Shown here one piece after another: positions 51,601-64,000 of a stretch of 64,000 bases of DNA. The notes beneath the pieces are model-generated. The model was not told the DNA's origin, did not search any database, and saw only the letters and a program-made list of their open reading frames with translations. The translations under genes were made by a program, and so were the position numbers. Numbering within the stretch: the stretch's first letter is position 1; each line of letters starts with the position of its first letter. Source of the stretch: Larus michahellis (lineage: Eukaryota > Chordata > Aves > Charadriiformes > Laridae); NCBI RefSeq assembly GCF_964199755.1, contig NC_133903.1, forward strand, positions 3,799,001-3,863,000, in the 5' to 3' direction.

Positions 51601-54600
51601 CACCCACTGTCTTTTGTTGTGATTTTACACAGGGGGGCAAAGTCCCTTGCCTGTGGTGGGGCATTGTATGTGCCATGATAATGTAAGTTACAGAACCAAT
51701 GAGGAAAATGGATCTCCTCAGGTACAGAAAGCAAGCTCTGTTCATATTTATGTCTTAGTCAGGAATTGAATTTCTTAAATACTTGTTCTCATCTATTTCT
51801 TTTGAATCATTAAAACTAATAATTATTTTTACTTAATAAGCTGGTGAACAGTTTTTATAAGTTATGGTAATTTTTATAGAGTATTTTTGTAACTGGTTTT
51901 GATCGCTATTTAGTGTAATTCAGAGGTATATATTCAACTATTCTTTGCTTATTTGCCAAAGATGGAGAATTAGTGTCTGATTATGCTTTGCACCTATATG
52001 AAATAGGTGAAAAAGAATACTAAATTGAATTGTTGGGTTTTTTAATGATTGAACTTGCATGTACTTCACATAACTGAAAATAGCTACCTAGTATGCAAGT
52101 CAGTGGAAAATTCGCTCTGTTATTCCAGTGCAGTTTCAGTGCAAACTTCAGTACATCCCTAATTATGGAGTCACATAATATTTGCCATCAGATCCATTTG
52201 TCAACTCCATTTGTGGTTCGAAGTTACAGATGTCAGAAATTTGTACATGTCATCAATTCATTTGTCATAGTTGTTGTATGTTAACATTAAAATCAAGTTA
52301 GCTAACGTTGACATCTAAATTGCTATCTTTAGGTTTCAGAGTCAATAACAGATTTCAATTAATTTTGTACTGATCTGAGATGTTGTGTCAGAACGATGCA
52401 GATATAAGGAAGTCAACCCTGGTTTATACTTGCTTCACTTGTTGGTTTTCTTCAGAAATAAATCATGATGAAAGTGTAAAACAAAGGTTTCCCAAATGTA
52501 ATTTTCGTGATCGAAGGTTGATGTTGATGCTGGAAGGCTAAGAAAGAGCTCTTCAAGTTATAGCATGAGGTGGATTCTGACTGGGAAAACAAAAAAGAAA
52601 AAAGGGAAAAGTGCGGGGGAAGAAAAGAAACAATTTTACCTATAATGTGTTATTGTAAGCTTACCAAATCGTTACTCTTTTTGTAGTGAGTGTATAGTCA
52701 TTTAGATTATATAAGCAAGAAAGCTAACAGTTACAATTATATGTTTCTTAATTTTTAAATGTAGATTTAAGATTGTTAGCAGGTTATTACTTGTATTTAT
52801 GTCTCAGTACAAGATAGTATTTTAATTACACTTTAGGGTATTGCAAAAAAACATTTTGAATCATGATGTTTTGAATGAATGTTATATTGCTCAAACAGAG
52901 GACAAGCAAAACAAATTTAGTAACTTGTATCCGTAAGATTCATAATGAGCTTTACTAAAATTTAACACACAATGGAGTTTTATGGTGATGCTTTTCTTTG
53001 TTCATTGTAACCAAAGTAACATGTGTGCAACTGGAAGAAAGGTACTGAAATGGTAAGAGACTGAGGGGTGGGTTTGCAGGCTGAAAAAAAAGCTCATTCT
53101 TGTCAGTGTAATTACATGACTGGGATCAATAACTGCAATATCAACAACTGCACACCCGGTAAATGGTCTGAATTTGACCAGTCACACCATGTCTGAGTCC
53201 TTTAAGTGTTGAGATAATTATCACTAATTTTTTAAATCAGAGGCAAATGTAAAAGCTGTGCTAGAATTTTGACAGAAGAGGCTTAGCGTGGCTAACCTGC
53301 TGATCTCTCTTCCAAGTGTAAAAATGTTGAGCTTTCAGCTTGATTGTTTAAGAATGTACAGACAAATTAATAGATTTATTGTACCGTACCTTTCTCAGGA
53401 ATAATGAGGTCAGGAGTTTGCAGAACATCATGGTTTCTTTTTTTGTGTTCTGAATATAATTCAACCAAAGTAGTTATTTATGTAAAGCTTTTCAGAATTC
53501 CTAAAAAAGAAGTGTGTCTTTGGGAGTGGGGTGGAACAACCAACCAAAAAATCCCCCAGAATGTCTCTGATGTGCAGGGAAACATGATATGTATATGGAA
53601 ACTTGAAGTTGTTTTAAATATATTAACCTTTATTTACACTTAAAAAATACATATATGCATTTGTGAAGTTACCGTAAATTTTCTCTTCTGCTGGAAGCGC
53701 AGGTGTTCCTTTCCCTGATCATTGAGCTCTTGGTTGAGTTCATAGAGCACATGTTCATTCTATTACCCAGTGCCAGGCAATTCCTGTAGCAAACAAAAGT
53801 GGGCGCCCGTTTTAGGTGTCACCAGTATGGCAGAGAGCCCAGCTCATGAGGGTAGCTGCTAACTAGCTCTGCTCCTTCGCCATCCCGTTATGTTCTGGCT
53901 GTTGACGTAGCCATGCTGATTTGGAATGGGGGTGGAATCCTTTTGTGTGTATTCCGACTTGTACCAAAGCTGATCTCATTACCGCTCCTCATTTATATAC
54001 TACCTGCGTATTAGTTTTTTTTTTTTCTTTTAGTGGCAAAAAAAACCCCAAACCAAACCACCTAATACTTGATGTGTGGTCTACAAAATATCTGCTAGTG
54101 CGAGAGGAGAGAAGGTCAGTCATCTCATTCCAATTCATTTTTTTCTGCTTCTTAATACATTTACTTTCCTACCACACAAGAGGTTTCTGTTTTTGATCCT
54201 GGGATATTGCATAGTCAAAAACTGGATGGGGAATTGTCTGGGAGAGTTGTCAATAAGATGTGGTACTTGTTTTAAAAATAAATAAATAATGTAATGAATG
54301 ATGTAGTAAGTCTCTTAATTGGGAATTAGAATCTATGTATCTGTCAAGGCCCGTCCCTGCCAGCAGCACAAATGAGTAGAGCAGACAGCTGAGGGAGGAA
54401 AAACAATTTGAAAACTACAGTTATGATAAGCCAACATGCAACTTTGTTAAGTAGAAATTTTGTTGTTAGTTTTAGTCACACATTCCCTCACACATGGCTA
54501 CGTGCCACTGCAACTTCCACAAACAACTGCAAAGAGAGGAAGACAATCCATGGATAATCACAATTTCTGTTTTCAAATGTGTCTTATTGGTATAGAATTC

Positions 54601-57600
54601 TGCTGAATACGTACAGCCAGTTCCAAGAGAGAGACACTTAACACTCCCTGGGCTCTTGGTGTACCATGGCAGATCAATGTCAATCAGACATGCCTTTTTA
54701 TGAAGCAAGACAGCTTGGTCCTACTGCCACAACATTGCTCCCACTATTTTATAGTAAATCTATTGCCCTCTGTGGAAGCAAACTAATTTTTTCACTTCTT
54801 TTGTAGTCTGTTTTGCCTCCAGAGTGGGATGTCCCTTCAGGAGAAAAAAAAAATAAATTTAGTTTTTTAGGTTGAATGTTATAGAAAAGTTTACAATAGT
54901 TGGTTTAAAAAAACCCAAAAAAGTACACTAGCGCTGGATGTCCAGGAGTTTATGAGGTTGCTTGTGGTTTTTCCAAATTGCAGACTTGAAGAAATATTCT
55001 GCTCAGTAACCTGGAAAGAAAAAACATATTTCCGTATGGATAATGAGAGGTATTCCTATGTAAAAAAAAAAAAAAAAAGTATGTCTTTTACATACTCAGT
55101 AGCAACTGAGTAGGGCTTGGGCACTTTTGTGGGGGAAGAAAGGGAAGGAGAACACAGAATTAAGAGGTGCTGGTCAGATAAGATAGCCGAGCCAAATAAA
55201 TTGAGTGAATTACAAAGAACTCTTAACATTTGAATAGAATTATCTATGGAAGACAGTTACCAGACATTAACTTTTAGCAATTGTCAGCCAGCAGAGGGAA
55301 TTCACATGAATTCACTGTGATTCAACTTGAAAAAGAACTAACGTGAGAAAATTCTGTTAAATACTTGCCCTTCCAGTAGAGTGAAAGAAATGAAATCCAG
55401 GACCGTGTGGGCGGGAAGGCAATACTGCTAATACCCATCTGCATTTCAGTTCTCTATTCTGTAAGAACATGAAAATCCTGCATTCCAGACAGATCACGTG
55501 TGTTGGTTTGAAAAATGTCCTGAAATGGATAAATTTTTGGTCAGAATTCAGATTCTTTTCTGAATCCGAAGAGCCAGAAGGGAAGCAACTGCTAAAGACA
55601 AAAACATTGACTTGTGGAGTCCTGAGTTTTCGTGACAAAAAATCATATGTGGGGATAGATCCTGGGTCTTGTGGTGCACACTCCCTGTTTCTATGGTGTA
55701 CGCATTGTGTGAGGCACAGAGCTGACACATCCACCCTTCCACTGTCCTGCAATGAGACAGTGGGAAAAAGAGGTGCTGTTCCAGGTACACGTTCTGTTCT
55801 CTTGGTTATAGAAGCCTGGAATTCCATCTGTGCACAAGGGGCAAAAGAAATAGAAAAAAAGACTTTTTTTTCTAATTGTTAAGGTACCCAGACATTTTAC
55901 AATGTTAGGATGCTGATAGCCCATGATATGGAAAAAAAAATGAGATATCCATCAACTGGTGAAGGAAATAAAGGGTGAAAAAAGTAAAAATTGCATTGCA
56001 TGCCTTAATGTGTCTTCATACTTGTGTTAGAAAAAAGTTAGCTTATATCTAATTAGAAGTTAACATCGCAATAATTTTGTAAGGCAAGCATGTGCACGCA
56101 ATGAGCTGATGTCGCAGGAAGGAAATGACAAGTGCAGAAGAGCATAAATCAACCTCTAGCTGAGATCTCTTGTTTTTCAACAGTGCGTGAAGGCTCTATA
56201 AAAATTTTAACCCTAAAGTAGTTCTTAGTTTTCAGTTTTTCCAAGAGGATGTTCGTAGCTTTGGAAGTCATGAATTGGCTCAAAAGTAATTCAAGATCTT
56301 TGAATTTGTAAAAGGTAGGACTTGGTGATATTACATGCAGTTGATCTGCTTGAAGCAGAGGATTTGTACTCGACTGAAGTCAAATGAGCAGCAGCTCTGC
56401 ACTGATTTAGTGAACAAAGGAGACCTTGCGTGTTAGTAGCAGCAAAAAGTATCAGTAATGTAAAAAATATGTATGTCTTCAATAAATGTCAAGTTTTAAA
56501 TTATACTTTCAGTGAATATTTTAGTATTTGTCTTATCAATTACTTTTGTGTTAAGTCTATAATTTTTGAACTCTGAGGGGTGTACCTTGAATTGACTCTT
56601 TGAACTTAACGAATTTTAAACAAACAGAGCTAAAGGGGACTAGCTAGAGTAGTATTTACTTTTCTGTTTGATGAATTGCCAGGACTGGGGTGCTAAAGGG
56701 CATCACAAAGCAGGTGGTTTCAATACCTTTGTGTTCTTTCTGTGTTTTTATTTGCAACTCATTAGTTCCTGTTAAAGCAGTAATAATTTTTTGGATGCAG
56801 CTGAAGTTCTTGGTTCTTAGTCAACCTCTCCTGTGGTTTTTCTGCCTATTTTAGTGTATTTTAGTTTTATTACAAGTCTTGACAGCCTAGTATTTATCTT
56901 GTGTTTGCTTAGGCTTCAAATTCCGTTGAAAATGATAGGTCTATTTGATTTGAGAGTATATCTTACCTTTCACACAACTTATTGTGTGGGATGAGAATGT
57001 GGAAGGTTGGAGTACCTTTACAATTCATGTTGCTGCAATATCTTTTCTTCTTCATTTCATATGAAAAAGTTCATGCCATTTGTGTGGCTTAAAAGCAATT
57101 GCAGTGAAAAAGGTGAGTCTCTGCAAGAGCTTGCCAAGATTCATTTTTCCAAGTACTCTTGTTTTTACTCATATACCATTGTTTTATAATCCTTATTGGG
57201 GAGAGCAGACCAAGGCCATATGATATAAGTACTGGCTTTTTTTTGTGCTTTTCCACTGTTTTATATTCACTAACAAACTATGCTAATATACTGGTAAGAT
57301 CCTAAAGCCCAGAAATCCTTTTATCCCCTCTTTCCTCTTTCTTTGCGTTTTTTTTTTGTTTTTTGACCTATGCTAAATTAGTAAATACATTGCTCTTTGT
57401 CATCAGGTAGAATCTGCTTTTTCAAAAATGAGGAAGAACATTCTGGCTGATTTTTTTTTTTTTTTTTTGCAATGCGGCTTCATCTCATTTTTACCTGAAA
57501 CTCGCAGAAGATTCTCCAAGCAAATTGTGTTTGGCACAGATTTAGCATTGTGGCTGCCAAGATTAGTCATGAAGGAGATGGAGCGCTACACTTTTGCCAT

Positions 57601-59353
57601 TATTACACAGTGAACTGTACTTTAATGTTAGTAGCAGTCTACTGCTAATGTTTCTAAGGACATGGGTTGAGTTTCAGACAAAAATGTTGTTATCCTGTTT
57701 AAGCAAGCTGAAAAAACAATCTGCCTGTGAAAATACCTTGGGAAAACTCTTCATTTGAGAATCTTGATTGCTGTATGTTATAGCAAAGATTGGTTGGTTG
57801 ATTTTGATTTTTTTGTTTGTTTTTTGCCTACCATAAACCCTTTAAAGATTTTTTTCAAAATATTCTTTATTTTTCTTTGAGAGAGAAATAAAAATAGATT
57901 GGACCCCAAGGAGTTACACATTACATATAACAAAAAATACTTAATATAAATAGTAAAGCCAGTTTAAACGCTTTCCTCATGGTTACTGGGCCATAAAAAA
58001 CTATAATCAGAACAAGCATACTGTAAAAGCAGACTCTTGTTCAAAAGAATTCTTTCAGTTCAGAAGGAAGCCATCAGTAATTGTAATACTTAGCAATTAT
58101 AGGGAAATCCCTTTTTGTTTGAAATGGTTTATAAGCTCGAGCTAATCCTTCAATGGTCTGTGGAAATAAACTGAGGCAAAAAAAAAAAAGGTCAATTCAA
58201 CCAAAACTAGAGATTAACGACAGTCAGAACCGACAATTAACTCAGAATTCTTAGTCTTATGTCTCTGGTAAGACTCAGAATCTCTGGTCTTGTATACCAT
58301 TCTTCCGTGTTTTTAAAATTAATATTCGGTACACGTTACTAACAGGATTAATAGAGAAAGGTATGAGAACTTGTGATTTTGGTAGACTACCTGCTGGCAA
58401 GTCTTGCTCTTAGACAGGAGGCCATGAACGAACGAGTGTACTTTGTGTTGCACAAGTGTATTTTATTTGAGTTTTTGGTTGAGCGGGAGGTTTGCTTGCC
58501 AGACTGGGGAGGCATTGCTAGTGATGATTAAAATGTCATATAATATATTTTATAAGTCACTTCAGAGGGTACCATTATGACTAAGATAAACTAAAAAATA
58601 GGGGCGTTTCAGAGAGTTAATGTATAACACTATTGCATTCTCTCAAGTCAGTAGATTCCACACAATATTCTCAAGCACATATATAAATAACTTAGACTTA
58701 TACTGTATGTCGTTGTACTCTGATGTGGGCATCTCACTGCAGTGCTGACCAACCTGGCTTCCCCCAAACTATTAAACTGAAATATTGCTCGGCTGAACAT
58801 ACCTCAGAAACAGAAACCACATTATTTAGATAAAAATTTACGACAGGAGATGACTGAATTTACTCTACTACAAAATTGTCAGAAAGTTAATGATAGCTGA
58901 GATATCATGAGATAAATTAAGATGATAGTCTATTGAGTACAGATTAACAGGCATACCATATAAATATCTAGAAAATCTGTTTTCTATATAGTTATGAATT
59001 AGTCTCAAAAATGCTCCATACACTTCTAGAATTCATTAAGAGAGATCTTAAAATGGTTCTGCCTTGTCATTTTTAGTATTGAGGGGTGTTATAACTTGGT
59101 CATGGAAGTTAACCTTGTGTATTTGTTTATCTTTGTATTTACCTTTCCACTGAATTTCATTATGGTTGCATGCTTCTCTTCTTAAAGCATTGAATTAGAG
59201 CCTAAATGGGAATAAATAGCAAGAACTTGAAACAGTTCACTTCTCTTTAAAATAAAGGAAGCTTGAAATCATGATGGGAGGCCTCTTATTGGATCCGATA
59301 TTGTCGGAATGCTCTGGAGCTGTGAAGGGAGAAAAGACTGCCTGAAATTTCAG

Positions 59354-59426
59354 AATTGGTGTATAAACCTGCCGGTGTAAATACTGCCTACAGCCTGGCA
59401 GCTTTCACACAGGCTGTGTTGGACAG
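59354..59426 (+). other. Weak candidate exon
   Basis: ATTTCAG|AA starts and GACAG|GTGAGA ends a 73-base stretch. Entered in phase 1, the phase left by the signal-peptide exon, it is open and would read E-LVYKPAGVNTAYSLAAFTQ and onward. The donor is strong, but the acceptor has a poor pyrimidine tract, no matching family is recognised, and one frame in three fits by chance. The surrounding 59280-59640 stretch is somewhat richer in CpG than its neighbours, so it may be a conserved non-coding element instead. Confidence 0.15.
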
Positions 59427-59429
59427 GTG

Positions 59430-62400
59430 AGATCATGAATACAGTGAAAAATAATGTTTTTGAAGCCTGTTGCACTCCATCTGACAGCCGGCTCAATATT
59501 GTTTCTAAAATGCTAAAACTTGTGAGTGAGACTACACAGCGGCCAGAAAACTCTATCTATTTCCCAGGCCAACCTTTCTGGTTGCTGTGCTCCCCTCCGA
59601 CTGCGGAATCTGACCGGTTATATTTAACATGCTATGACATGAAAAAAAAATAAATTTAAAACCTCATGGTTACAGTTGTCCTTGTGGAAGCAGACTGATG
59701 CATTTTTCGTAGTTTTTAATAATCTCATGAAAAACTGAAATTACCTCTTAAGCTCTGCACTGTCATATGGATCAGGTACTCCCCTTTTCCAAGCAAATGA
59801 AGCAGGTCTTGGCCTCCTCTGGCAGTTCAGTGCTTGGGTCCTTTAGATCTGCAAAGTACTGAGTAGAAAAACATCATCCCCAGGAAACTGACAGTGCTGA
59901 TGCATGATCTTTGATCCTTTTTCTCTCTAACCACTACAAGATGTTCTGCTAAAACATATGCTTCTCTTTTTGCAGAGCCAGGTGTTCTGCATTCCATTGC
60001 TACTTGATTTTTCTGCTCATCTTCCACAGATAATGCTGCCCACTTCCTAAAATAAAAATAATAAATACTGCAAAACTTTTTGTTGTTGTTTTTGCATTTT
60101 CTCTTTCTGTTTCATGGTAAGGGATTGTGGGTTTTTTTGTTGTTTTTTTTTTTTTTCAAAACCTCTTTCATGTTGTCCTCTCTTCATATCGTCTTCCTTT
60201 CTGCAAAACAGGAGACTTCAGGAAATTGGTATTTGAGGAAAAACATGGCAATGGAGAAAAAGCCAGGTAAAAGGAAGTCCTGCACGTGGTCTGGCTGTGC
60301 TATAACTCATTGTCACTTCATTTTCATGAAGAATGCTTGTTTGAGTCTTTATTCTTAAAAGAATAAAAATAAAATAAAAAATGTGGACTTGTGTGCAGTA
60401 TCTGCCTGCCTCCTGGGCAGCGCGCAATGTCCATTTCTGCTCTGATGGAGTTTTGTTTTCTTTTGTAGAAAGAAACTCCCATCTCGGGTCTTGGTTTGTT
60501 TCTGCCACAAATGCTGCTGGCAGTTTACAGTCTGTGGCTCTTTACTAATTCCAGGCGATGTCCTTTAACACTTCAAATCGAAAGGATGGAGATATCTGAC
60601 CTCTAACTTCTTTTTCCATTTTAGTTTGGTTTATGTGATGCTTCTAATTTCCCTCTTGTTTATGAAAATTGGTTTTGCAACTGGCTGCTTGTAAGTAGCA
60701 ATGGATTCTGGAGTATAAGGTGACAGAGGGAGGTAATAAGGCTAATTTACTCATTTGTATTGTTTTCTTCTTCTTCTCGAAAGAATGTTCTCTTACTAGT
60801 ACTTTAAGAGATGTCATACTGACATCTAGCATTTTAGATTTCCAGTAGGACAAGAAATATCTGGATAGATAGAAAAGAACGGATGGAAAAGATGGAAAGA
60901 TGGAAAAGAAAAGATGGAAACGATGGCTTCCCCCCTCTCCCTCCCCAAGGAGAGTAAAACTCCAATGACACCAAGAGATTACATATATAATACTAATAAT
61001 GCAAACCCCTGTTTCTTTGTGGGTTTTTTTGTCAGTTTAAATTATATTTATCGTATTTCTGTGCATTCTCAGCACAGACCACAACACGTGGAAAAAAAAA
61101 AAGGTGGTTCAACTGGCAAGAGATTTCAGCTCCTGTTTTGCAAGTAAATGAAGGGGAAGTTCAATTGAAAACCTTCCATTTATTAAGTCAGTAATGTGGT
61201 ATTCGTTTTTTCATTTGTATTAGGTTTAGATGAGAGAAATTATTATTATTGGCAAAATTTTTTTATCCTTTGTAGAATTTGCATTTATTAGAAAAAGCCA
61301 CAACCACAATGTTTTTTAATGTTAATACAGAAAGAAAGGCAGTTGTAAGTAGAGAGGTGGGCTTCCTCAATTTTATTTAGTAATCTTGTTACAGTTAATG
61401 GAACTACTTTTATTTTACATCAACTACTTGTGTTTCGAGATTGTTCCATTTGTTATTGGTCAGACCAGATAGTCTACTTTTATGTTTGAAGTAGTAATTA
61501 CATTTTTGTGCCTCAAGGCTGTGGAAGGATTTTGGCATCACTGAACCTGAGATGGTTTATATCTGTGTACTTTGGCTTTCATGTTAAGAAATTAATCAAG
61601 TATTTTTGGATTTGTTTTTAAGATAAAATTTCTCACTTATTTAGTGAAAACACTAGTGGAACTATGCTATGTATACTGTACAAGTTTTACATCTTGTTTT
61701 ATGGAGCAGTGTGATTTCATTTAGAAATGAATTTGTTTTACTTTGTGTTTATGCAGGATTAGCTATATTGTGTTCCGTTGTCCTTTCACAGTTACTTTCA
61801 TAGAAGGTCTAAAAGATAAATCTTGTCACAGGTATTTGTGTGTATGATTATTGTGATTACTCCTTTGAAATGTGGTGATCCAAAAAAAAAAAAAAAGTAT
61901 TCTTTGCAAGTGCTTTGGAGCATGTGAAATTAGTAGGAACTCTTAGTCAAATTGATCATAGAATAACTTTAATTTATAGAATAAGGCACTGACTGTGACA
62001 TCTAAGCTATAACGGAATTATGGTGATCACTCAGACAGAGAATGTGTAGTACTGGTTAATGTCAGCTATAGTGCACTTCGTATTCAGTTTGGTGTCATAA
62101 CGTTCTTAAAATGTCGCAGTACCAGTGCTGTATCATGTCCCTTCTTACCCAAACAGAGTATTTTAGAATTTTGTTTAAGACCACGGCTTACCAGCAAGTT
62201 TGTATTATTTGGTGACTTTTTAATGTGGACAAACGAATATGATAAGTTGTCTTCTTTCTGTTGCGGCTGAGGATTGCATATGGTTCCAGCTTTTCAGCGC
62301 ATGTTCACATACTAGCTTTTCATTTTTATCTTTGAATTTTTGAGTCCTATTTATGACACTGATATTCAAAGAGTGTCTTGATGTTTGAAGATGTGACTTC

Positions 62401-64000
62401 TATATATAATCAAATAAAAATTGGCTTCCAAAATTTCTATCAGTGAAGAAGCAGAGTAGAAATGACTTATTTATATTTAATCATAATAATCTAAAAGATA
62501 ACCTGAATAATATTGCTTTAAACTACTGTAGTGATATGTGTTGAGTGTGCTGAATACAAAGAGGGATATGAGGGGCATTCAGAATATAAGATACTTTTAA
62601 GCAAGACTTTTTGAATGTAGAGCGTACTGATCTGGAATGGGTGGGTTTCACTTCTCAATGACATCTGTGGGCAGCATCATTGTTAATTACTAAGTACTTA
62701 ATGGAGTCCTTTGGTCATCTCTTTTGTAAGGCCCTCAAATCACGTCTTTCTTGCCATAGAAGTATTCTGTGCAATCAGCTCCTTAGGGGAAAAAAAAATA
62801 TCCCTGCAGAAAACACTAAAAAGTAAATATATTGGTACTGCCATTAGTTCTGTTCTTTGGGCTTGGATACAGAAGTAGATCTCCATGTGCTAAAGGAAAC
62901 TTTTTAGCATATTAATAAGCTTATGTTGCTTGTTCTCAAAACATAAGGCCTCTCATTTTGAACACATTGAGTTATTTACAATGGTCACCACATCTAATCC
63001 CTCTCTGTCACTTTGTAGAAGTTTCTGAATGTGTACCATGTATTCTATGACTCCACTGGAAATGTGTGCAAGTGGTGAAAAAAATAGTGTTTTCTAATGA
63101 AGAAAGTTATCTCCTGCTGAGTAACAGGGGCAAAGTTGAAAATTTTGAAATCAAATAGTATTTATTGCTATTAGTGTACTTAATCCCTCAATAAATTCCA
63201 CATATTAAAAGAAAAAAATATCTCTAAGGGATCACTGTGTTTCTGTTTAAGGTGCGGTTACATCTGTTTGAGATGAAAGTCACAGAGGTTTGTTGTTTCT
63301 GAAATATGCTTACAAATAACTGACCCATAAATTACCGTAATCAATACAAAATTTCTTGGAATGCTGTTCAGAGAGCATTATGTATGTAATCATGACAGTC
63401 AGGACTTATCCAGTTGTTCTGCAGAGCAATATTATTAAAGCAGAAGGTGTAGGAAGTTAGGGCATATTTCAATCTGCTCCCCCTGTGTGAAGCTGCCTGC
63501 AGATTATTATCTTTTTTTTCCTGTCACAGAATCCTTTGTGGTTTTCAACCTAGAGCCAGGAATGCCATGGTAAATAAGAATTCGTTAGCCTTCACACAGG
63601 TTATGGCATAATATAAGTTGATAGCAATAGCCCCAAATTCAATTCAAATATATAATTTCATAAACAAAAATAATAGGCTGCATATTGCTCAGTTTATTAT
63701 TAATAGCATTCTACTTTTTCAACAACAGCAGCCTTAATCTAATAATAATACATAGCAATCTAATCTATAACAATCTAATATTAATAATAAAATATTACAG
63801 AATTAAAGTGTTCAAAAATATATATTCAGATACTGTAACCATGCCTGTGTGGGCAGTTCATTATGTCTATAACAAGTTCAGGAATTTAGATATGATTTCT
63901 TTTGATCTTTAGTATCCCACTTTGGATGGAGAAACTCCACAGTAATCAGCTAGGTAGAAAAACAGAGGAGAGTGCAGAGCTATACGCTTTTGAAACAGAT
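59430..64000. other. Putative first intron, distal part: no gene seen
   Basis: AT-rich DNA with short frames only. Open frame 59435-59653 (72 codons from an ATG) lies in the slightly CpG-richer patch but has no splice context. The sequence from about 63650 is very AT-rich. Nothing else recognised. Confidence 0.55.
60862..60926 (+). repeat. Imperfect GATGGAAA repeat
   Basis: About 65 bp of purine-rich sequence made of degenerate GATGGAAA/GATAGAAAA units (five or six). GGAA-rich repeats can bind ETS-family factors. It may equally be a neutral decayed microsatellite. Confidence 0.6.

Larger units (their letters stand above)
30110..59350. other. Putative first intron, central part: no gene seen
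   Basis: About 29 kb of AT-rich DNA without a convincing exon. It contains simple repeats, for example TTTA repeats near 33571 and 37704, A-runs at 45271-45286 and 55062-55078, and T-runs at about 49491-49507 and 57451-57469. The longer frames (such as 55357-55827 minus and 55469-55882 plus) overlap each other on opposite strands and have no splice support. Isolated donor-like sites, such as AAAAAG|GTGAGT at 57113, lack a partner acceptor. The slightly GC-richer patch at about 51230-51450 could be an eroded repeat. Confidence 0.55.

Noticed and set aside
55287..55300. CCAGCAGAGGGAAT as a second CTCF site
   Set aside because: It lacks the GGC core after AGAGG (GGGAA instead of GGGCR), so it was not called.
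55357..55924. Open frames of 77-156 codons on both strands
   Set aside because: They overlap on opposite strands, have no splice sites at their edges and no domain, so chance frames are more likely.
57020..57114. Exon ending at AAAAAG|GTGAGT
   Set aside because: No convincing acceptor upstream, and the short Lys/Phe-rich frame is not distinctive.
1..64000. CR1 LINE copies, tRNA, rRNA, CRISPR, bacterial or phage genes
   Set aside because: I looked for the CR1 3' end signature, cloverleaf genes and regular spaced repeats by eye and found none. Diverged CR1 fragments could be missed without a repeat search.

Overview
The window looks like vertebrate nuclear DNA, most likely from a bird. It is AT-rich and almost without long open frames. 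It has two CpG islands and CT-rich tracts ahead of AG, like vertebrate splice acceptors. It also carries one old retroviral LTR whose layout and conserved blocks I recognise from widespread avian (probably neoavian) endogenous retroviruses. No bacterial-style operon, rRNA, tRNA or CRISPR array was seen. The species and the host gene could not be named from the sequence alone.

Layout. Positions 1-5.5 kb are non-coding flank with a solo LTR (2708-3194) and a weak cluster of minus-strand exon-like signals (about 4.7-5.1 kb). A promoter CpG island spans about 5.6-6.4 kb, with a 44-bp tandem duplication that doubles an NRF1-type site and with an 18-G run. A moderately GC-rich block at 6.4-8.08 kb is read as the 5' UTR and first coding exon of a plus-strand gene. 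That exon ends in a clear signal peptide followed by a phase-1 splice donor at 8079/8080. From 8.08 kb to the window end nothing is convincingly coding, so this is best read as a first intron of more than 55 kb.

Inside the putative intron are a GC-rich repeat-like block (27.24-28.0 kb), a second CpG island with a full-consensus CTCF core motif (29.7-30.1 kb; possible alternative promoter or insulator), several near-perfect inverted repeats, a three-copy minisatellite, and one weak candidate exon near 59.4 kb.

Best overall reading: the 5' end of a long gene for a secreted or type I membrane protein. A signal-peptide exon closing in phase 1 ahead of a giant intron is common among adhesion, guidance and receptor genes, but the family is unidentified. 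I found no convincing new biological system. The points most worth checking are the long open N-terminal extension ahead of the signal peptide, the CTCF-bearing intronic island and the duplicated NRF1 site.
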